Shown here piece after piece: positions 7,612 to 11,762 of a stretch of DNA of 11,762 bases. Both the position numbers and the translations under genes were made by a program. Below the pieces are notes generated by a model. The model made no database searches and was not told where the DNA came from. It saw only the letters and a program-made list of their open reading frames with translations. This stretch comes from Candidatus Scatosoma pullistercoris (lineage in GTDB: Bacteria; Bacillota; Clostridia; Christensenellales; Borkfalkiaceae), in NCBI GenBank assembly GCA_018714725.1, contig DVMZ01000016.1, positions 1-11,762 on the forward strand. The letters run 5' to 3'. How positions within the stretch are numbered: the first letter of the stretch is position 1; the number at the start of each line of letters is the position of its first letter.

Positions 7612-7679
7612 GCAATTCGCCCCGCCGTCTCCGACGCATTCCGGTTTTGCGGACATACCGAATAAAAAGGCCGTAGCCG

Positions 7680-7701
7680 AAAAAAAATACGAAGTTTTCG
7701 C
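7680..7701 (-). terminator. Weak terminator after the LacI-family gene
   Basis: On the minus strand a short stem, CGAA (7700-7697) with TTCG (7693-7690), is followed by TA and a run of eight T (7687-7680). The stem is only 4-5 bp, so the call rests mainly on the T-run and the position 20 nt after the stop. Confidence 0.45.
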
Positions 7702-7719
7702 GCAAGCGATATCAGCTCA

Positions 7720-8736
7720 TCAATCTGTTGTTCCCGGCAGACACAGCCTTACGTCAAAGCACTTTTCCCGCTTTGCCCGACGCGCATTGATCGCTTCCCT
7801 GCCCCCGGCTTTTTCTCCCGCGCCCGGAATCCGATCGAGCAAAAATCCTACCGAAGTTTCGGCAATGTGCTGTTTATCCGATCCCACGGACGGTATGGCG
7901 CCCGGAATGGGAATTTTCTCCCGCACGTCGTCATAGCCGACCACGGGCACCGCGATGCCCCGCTCCGCAAACAGGCAAACGGCTTCATAGGCAAAAAAAT
8001 CGCTGAAACAGAACAACCCGTCAAACTCCTTTCCCGAATCGAGAAAGCGTTTCAGCCGCTCCGCCGGCCCGCCTTGCTCCGGCTCCGAAAAAAAACAAAG
8101 GCTTTCGTCAAACAATCCCCTGCGGGAAAGCTCCGCGCGAAAACCGCGAAAACGATCCTGCGCGCAGGTCAGATCCAGTCCTTCGGAAAAATACGCGATC
8201 TTTCTTGCGCCCGTTTCCGCGAGATAGGCCGCCGCCAGCCGGCCGCCCTTCTCGTCGTCCGTGTAGATGCAATCGACATTCCGGACGTCGGAACGCCGAC
8301 CGACCAGGACCACGGGCACCCCGTAATCGTCGATGAGTTTCCCCGCTTCTTCGTCCGGTTCCAGAAAACTGAGAATTCCGTCCACGTTTCCGGAAAGCAC
8401 GGACAGATACAGGTCCGCGGACAACCTGCGCACCGGCTCCACCATCATCAGCATGGAATAGCCGCGCGCTTTCAGGCACTCGTGCAGATAAGCCGTCATA
8501 AAGGAAAAATACAGGTTGACCGGATTGTCGTAAACCACCGCAATCATGCGGGAAGTTCCGTAGCGCAGCGCCCTGGCGGAAGAATTGCCGACGTAATTGA
8601 GCTTTTCGGCGATCTCGCGCACCCGAAGTTTAGTCTTTTCGGAGATATCGCTTTCCCCGCGCAACGCGCGCGAAACCGCCTGCGGCGTAATCCCGGCCGC
8701 CGCCGCGATGTCCTTGATCGTCACCCGTTTTGCCAT
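7720..8736 (-). CDS. LacI/GalR-family transcriptional regulator (probable galactose repressor)
   Basis: A 338-aa protein of normal LacI-family length. Residues 5-24 form the helix-turn-helix (VTIKDIAAAAGITPQAVSRAL), with PQ and R at the positions of the base-reading residues of LacI (Y17, Q18, R22). The hinge helix is NSSARALR (51-58), followed by a periplasmic-binding-protein-like sensor domain (MIAVVYDNPVNLYFS, DGILSFLEPDE, RKIAYFSEGLD, DGLFCFSDFFAYEA, VPVVGYDDV). The ATG at 8736 is preceded by GGAGG with 5 nt spacing; longer readings to 8946 would run through the terminator and the end of galT. It lies downstream of galK-galT on the same strand, after a strong terminator and with no obvious promoter of its own, so read-through is likely. 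The location and the LacI-type operator in the galK leader point to control of galactose use; the effector is not known. Confidence 0.9.
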   Translation of the reverse strand: MAKRVTIKDIAAAAGITPQAVSRALRGESDISEKTKLRVREIAEKLNYVGNSSARALRYGTSRMIAVVYDNPVNLYFSFMTAYLHECLKARGYSMLMMVEPVRRLSADLYLSVLSGNVDGILSFLEPDEEAGKLIDDYGVPVVLVGRRSDVRNVDCIYTDDEKGGRLAAAYLAETGARKIAYFSEGLDLTCAQDRFRGFRAELSRRGLFDESLCFFSEPEQGGPAERLKRFLDSGKEFDGLFCFSDFFAYEAVCLFAERGIAVPVVGYDDVREKIPIPGAIPSVGSDKQHIAETSVGFLLDRIPGAGEKAGGREAINARRAKREKCFDVRLCLPGTTD

Positions 8737-8797
8737 GCGCTCCTCCGTCGTCGCTCCCCTGGTACCTCTTCTTCGGTTATTGTTTTCCGCCGTCATC

Positions 8798-8836
8798 AAA
8801 AAAGCGGCGTCGTCCGAACGGACGAGCCGCTTTTTT
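8798..8836. terminator. Bidirectional terminator between galT and the LacI-family gene
   Basis: GCGGC (8804-8808) and TCGTCC (8810-8815) pair with GGACGA (8820-8825) and GCCGC (8826-8830): 11 bp, one bulged G, a GAAC loop. The stem is flanked by A6 (8798-8803) and T6 (8831-8836), so it works in either direction. For the gal transcript (minus strand) it lies 8 nt after the galT stop. Confidence 0.92.
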
Positions 8837-8843
8837 CCGCGCT

Positions 8844-10346
8844 TTATTTCATCGAATAGCCGCAGACGCCGAGGAACCGCCCGAACGCGGCCATGCCCTC
8901 CGCATCGTGTTTGAACACGGCCGTATTTTCCAGAATGTGTTCGCACACGCTTTCCACCCGTCCGCGGACGGCTTCCCGCGCTTCGTCCGCAGACAGTTTA
9001 TTCCCATATTCGGACAAAAGCGAAGCCACCATGTCTTTATGAATGGACATATTTTCCGCAAGCACCGTGTTTTCTCCGGTCAGGAATTTCTCAACTTCTT
9101 TCAGCTGATAATCCAGCCGGCCGGGAAGAATGAATCTTCCCATCGCCTCAATGAGCCCGATCGACTCGCTTTTGATATTATGATATTCCTTGTGGGCATG
9201 GAAAATACCGTCCGGATTTTCCTCGTCGCAACGGTTGTTCCGAAGCAACAGATACAGCTGATAGCCGTCGGAGGTTTTGCGCGCGATGGGCGCCAGCGTG
9301 TTGTGCGGCGCCGTCGTTTCCGCGATAATGCCCACCGATTCGTCCGAATAGCCCCGCCAGGCGTCGAGAATTTTCCCCGCCGCGGTTACCAGAGCGACTT
9401 TTTCGGCGCTCTCCAGCAAAATCACGCTGTTGTACCAGTCGGGCAGACTGGCCTTCACGCCCGGTTCGGGCGAAACAAGCGCCTTCATCGTCGGCACTGT
9501 GAACATCGGGAAAACGTGCTTGCCGCCCTGGAAATGCTCGTGGGCAAGAATGCTCCCTCCCACGATGGGAAGGGGCGCGTTGGAACCGATGAAATACTGC
9601 GGCGCATAGTCCACAAAATCCAACAGCTTTTCAAACGTCTTTCCGTCGAGCACCATGGGCGTATGTTTTGCATTGATCGCGATCCCGTGCTGATAAAAAT
9701 ACGCGTACGGGGAATACTGCCAGAACCACTCCTCTCCCGCCAGCGTCAGCGGGATCGTCCGCATATTGCGGCGGGTCCTCCCCTGCCCCACATATCCGAC
9801 GTTCTCCCGGCAGAGCATGCACTTGGGATACCCCGCCGAGACATTGCGGAGCTTGGCCGTCAGCTTATTGTTCTTTTCCGGTTTGCTCAGATTGATCGTG
9901 ATTTCGATTTTGTTGCGGGTGGATTCCGCAATCCAGCACTTATTCCGGGCGATCGCCGAAAATTTGACATAATCGTTTTTGACGCCCAGATCATACAGTC
10001 CGTCAAAGGCCTTTTCGGGATTTTCCGCATACGCCTTTTCAAACGCCGCCGTCACTTCGGACGGGCGGGGAGACAGCAGATCGAGGAGATCGGAAGTAAA
10101 AAATTCCTCCTCTCCTTCGCCGACGATGCCCTTTTCCTTCGCATAGGCGAGAATGGGCGCAAGCACTTCGTCCGGACATTCCATCGCCGCAATCGCCCCT
10201 TCGTCCGCCGCGCACGGCTCAAACGAATCCGCGTTCAGCTTTTCCAGTACGCGATTGGCGAGATACACGCCGTCCGCCTCGTCCATGCCCAGATGAAGTT
10301 TCGCATAAGCCAACAGATCCGAAATATTCCGATTCATATCACTCAT
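8844..10346 (-). CDS. galT: UDP-glucose--hexose-1-phosphate uridylyltransferase, class II
   Basis: A 500-aa class II GalT, the long Firmicutes type and not the 350-aa E. coli type. It exchanges galactose-1-phosphate with UDP-glucose to give UDP-galactose and glucose-1-phosphate through a uridylyl-histidine intermediate. The active-site stretch is GGSILAHEHFQGGKHVFP (263-280), with the HEHFQGG motif (269-275) in place of the HPH of class I. YPKCMLCREN (173-182) holds a C-x-x-C pair, and the N-terminal part (about 1-120) is the helical extension typical of class II. The ATG overlaps the galK stop in an ATGA tetranucleotide (10343-10346) and there is no clear ribosome binding site, so translation is probably coupled to galK. 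A second ATG lies three codons in. Confidence 0.95.
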   Translation of the reverse strand: MSDMNRNISDLLAYAKLHLGMDEADGVYLANRVLEKLNADSFEPCAADEGAIAAMECPDEVLAPILAYAKEKGIVGEGEEEFFTSDLLDLLSPRPSEVTAAFEKAYAENPEKAFDGLYDLGVKNDYVKFSAIARNKCWIAESTRNKIEITINLSKPEKNNKLTAKLRNVSAGYPKCMLCRENVGYVGQGRTRRNMRTIPLTLAGEEWFWQYSPYAYFYQHGIAINAKHTPMVLDGKTFEKLLDFVDYAPQYFIGSNAPLPIVGGSILAHEHFQGGKHVFPMFTVPTMKALVSPEPGVKASLPDWYNSVILLESAEKVALVTAAGKILDAWRGYSDESVGIIAETTAPHNTLAPIARKTSDGYQLYLLLRNNRCDEENPDGIFHAHKEYHNIKSESIGLIEAMGRFILPGRLDYQLKEVEKFLTGENTVLAENMSIHKDMVASLLSEYGNKLSADEAREAVRGRVESVCEHILENTAVFKHDAEGMAAFGRFLGVCGYSMK

Positions 10347-11503
10347 AATTTCTGTACCGTAATCCCGTCCTCGATCGAGGTCTCATAAAAGCTGGCGCGA
10401 TAGCCGATCGCGTCGTAATACGCCTTGCCCACCCGGCGGATAAATCCGTCCACCGCGCTCTTTTTCACGATGGAAATGGTACAGCCGCCGAATCCTGCGC
10501 CAATCATTCTCGAACCGAGACAGTCCGTCTCCTTTCTCGCCAGCGCGCTGAGCGTATCCAGTTCCCTGCCCGTCACTTCGTACAGATCGCGCAGGCTGTA
10601 ATGGCTTTCGTTGAGCAGACGGCCAAGCTCCACCAGATCGCCCGCTTTGAGGGCGTCCACCGCCTGCTGTACGCGGCTGCACTCCATCACGACGTGTTCC
10701 GCGCGCTTGGAAACGACGCCGGAAAGAAGATATTTCACTTCGTTGAACTCCTTGGGCGTAAGCGCCGCCAGACAGGGAAGATCGGGCTTCACCTCCCGGA
10801 TGGCTTTCAGAGCCGTCTCCACTTCGTGGCGGCGTACGTTGTATTTGCTCTCCACGAGGTTGTGCGGCTTGTTGCAGTTGGCGACCACCAGGCAATATTC
10901 GCCCAATCTGAGGGGCACATATTCATATTCCAGCGTGGCGCAATCCAACAGAATCGCATGGTCCTTTTTCCCCATGGCGGAGGCAAACTGATCCATAATC
11001 CCGCAGTTGACGCCCGCGTATTTGTTTTCCGCTTCCTGCGAAACCAGCGCCAGTTTGACCTTATCGTATTTCACGCCCGCATACTCGCTGAGCGCCACCG
11101 CCGTGGCGACCTCGATCGCCGCCGACGAGGACAGACCGCTGCCGAACGGAACCGTGCAATCGTACAGCAGATCGCACCCGACAATGGGCGTCCCTTTCTC
11201 CGCGAGATAATACGCGACGCCCGCCTGATAATTTCCCCATTTCAGATTTTTATAGGCCCCGAGATTCCCGATGTCCAGCGTCACGACTTCCTTGAAATCG
11301 CTCGCCGCCACGCGGATGACATTCTCGCCGTTCTTTCTGCCGTAGACATTGCATCTCAGATTGAGCGCGGCGGGAAACACTTTGCCGCCGCAATAATCCA
11401 CATGCTCGCCGATGACGTTGATCCGGCCCGCCGCCGTAAACAGATCTTCCGCTTCCCCGCCGAACAGCTCCGCGAATAATTTCTGCGCTTCTCTTTGTTC
11501 CAT
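10343..11503 (-). CDS. galK: Galactokinase
   Basis: A 386-aa GHMP-family kinase that phosphorylates alpha-D-galactose at C1 with ATP, the first committed Leloir step. Motif 1 is GRINVIGEHVDYCGG (26-40), the galactokinase signature, with R27, E33, H34 and D36 at the usual substrate positions. Motif 2 is VPFGSGLSSSAAIEVA (118-133), the phosphate loop. The catalytic Asp is in GIMDQFASAMG (D171). Motif 3 is MIGAGFGGCTISIV near the C-terminus. The ATG at 11503 is preceded by AGGAG with 9 nt spacing; in-frame sequence further up passes through the promoter and is not used. It is the first gene of a galK-galT operon. Neither galE nor galM is in the window, so UDP-galactose must be epimerised by an enzyme coded elsewhere. 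Confidence 0.96.
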   Translation of the reverse strand: MEQREAQKLFAELFGGEAEDLFTAAGRINVIGEHVDYCGGKVFPAALNLRCNVYGRKNGENVIRVAASDFKEVVTLDIGNLGAYKNLKWGNYQAGVAYYLAEKGTPIVGCDLLYDCTVPFGSGLSSSAAIEVATAVALSEYAGVKYDKVKLALVSQEAENKYAGVNCGIMDQFASAMGKKDHAILLDCATLEYEYVPLRLGEYCLVVANCNKPHNLVESKYNVRRHEVETALKAIREVKPDLPCLAALTPKEFNEVKYLLSGVVSKRAEHVVMECSRVQQAVDALKAGDLVELGRLLNESHYSLRDLYEVTGRELDTLSALARKETDCLGSRMIGAGFGGCTISIVKKSAVDGFIRRVGKAYYDAIGYRASFYETSIEDGITVQKL

Positions 11504-11542
11504 ATCCCTTCTCTCCTTGCTTTTCTCTGCCCGTTCACCGAG

Positions 11543-11560
11543 AACTTGAACGTTAAAGTT
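11543..11560. promoter_or_regulatory. LacI-family operator in the galK leader
   Basis: AACTTGAACGTTAAAGTT is an 18-bp pseudo-palindrome with only one mismatched pair (positions 6 and 13) and the central AACGTT step that is typical of LacI/GalR/CcpA-family operators. It lies about 30-45 nt downstream of the predicted galK transcription start and about 40 nt before the ATG, which fits roadblock-type repression. I see no second copy in the window. Confidence 0.65.
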
Positions 11561-11594
11561 ACCGGGCGGACTCCGCCTCGGTACCGACGGTATG

Positions 11595-11623
11595 ATTATA
11601 CCATGAACGCAGGAAAAAGTCAA
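11595..11623 (-). promoter_or_regulatory. galKT operon promoter (sigma-A type)
   Basis: Minus-strand TTGACT (11618-11623) and consensus TATAAT (11595-11600) are 17 nt apart. Transcription would start near 11588, giving a leader of about 85 nt. Two further dyads overlap the core: GGTATGATTATACC (11589-11602) across the -10 and TCGGTACCGA (11578-11587), a perfect palindrome at the start of the transcript. A GC-rich hairpin (GGCGGA, TCCGCC at 11565-11577) follows in the leader. Confidence 0.85.
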
Positions 11624-11639
11624 CGGGGGAAAAGGAATT

Positions 11640-11762
11640 TTTATCGGATTTTTGTATGATTACAATAGATATGAGACAAAGATGATAAAAAAAGAGTAAC
11701 AAGCCAAGAAGTTTGTGATATAGTTTAATCACCAAAAAAAACCAAACAAACGAGGCTGTTAC
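11640..11762 (+). promoter_or_regulatory. AT-rich region, probable promoter region of a rightward gene beyond the window
   Basis: The base composition drops sharply here. It holds candidate -10 boxes on the plus strand (TACAAT 11661-11666; TATAGT 11719-11724) without good -35 partners, and an inverted repeat GTGAT (11715-11719) with ATCAC (11728-11732) spanning the second -10. There is no reading frame of useful length. A gene divergent from galK probably starts just past the edge. Confidence 0.35.

Noticed and set aside
8730..10388. Long plus-strand reading frame (552 codons) opposite galT and the start of the LacI gene
   Set aside because: It is antisense to galT, whose motifs are clear, and its translation is Arg/His/Phe-rich without family resemblance. 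Long antisense frames are expected in GC-rich coding DNA.

Overview
The window looks like chromosomal DNA of a Gram-positive-type bacterium, most likely Bacillota, class Clostridia. The grounds are: near-consensus sigma-A promoters with 17-nt spacers, AGGAGG-type ribosome binding sites, TTG start codons, a class II (Firmicutes-type) GalT, a biotin ligase without an N-terminal HTH, and a TM2/DUF2752 gene pair. Base composition is moderately GC-rich, with AT-rich promoter regions. No species can be named from the sequence alone. There are no rRNA or tRNA genes, CRISPR arrays, transposases or phage genes, and almost all of the sequence is accounted for by ordinary genes.

Layout. 1-1028 (minus strand): the 5' part of a biotin-protein ligase gene running off the left edge, preceded by recX. 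1029-1237: a divergent promoter region in which the -35 boxes of recX and ilvE lie in the two arms of one 11-bp inverted repeat. 1238-2920 (plus): ilvE (branched-chain aminotransferase), then a phosphoribosyltransferase of adenine/xanthine type with its own promoter and a strong terminator. 3007-4089 (minus): a small membrane-protein pair, DUF2752 then zinc-ribbon/Q-rich/TM2, with a strong promoter that implies an almost leaderless DUF2752 mRNA. 4156-5643 (minus): glpK, preceded by a 266-nt AT-rich leader region with competing hairpins and a 9-bp tandem repeat. 5910-7427 (minus): a MATE efflux transporter with two candidate promoters. 7720-11503 (minus): a galactose cluster, galK-galT (4-nt overlap), then a bidirectional terminator, then a LacI-family regulator. 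The galK leader carries an 18-bp LacI-type operator. 11640-11762 is AT-rich and looks like the promoter region of a rightward gene outside the window.

How the genes work together. galK and galT give two of the Leloir pathway steps (galactose to galactose-1-P to UDP-galactose); the epimerase is not in the window. The adjacent LacI-type protein is the natural candidate for the repressor acting on the galK operator. glpK feeds glycerol into glycolysis and lipid synthesis and may be controlled at its leader RNA. IlvE, the phosphoribosyltransferase, BirA and RecX are independent housekeeping functions.

I did not find a convincing undescribed defence or mobile system. The points most worth a second look are the shared symmetric promoter element between recX and ilvE, the glpK leader with its 9-bp repeat array, the recurrent TTGACTTTT-type -35 element, the near-leaderless DUF2752/TM2 pair, and the galK operator.
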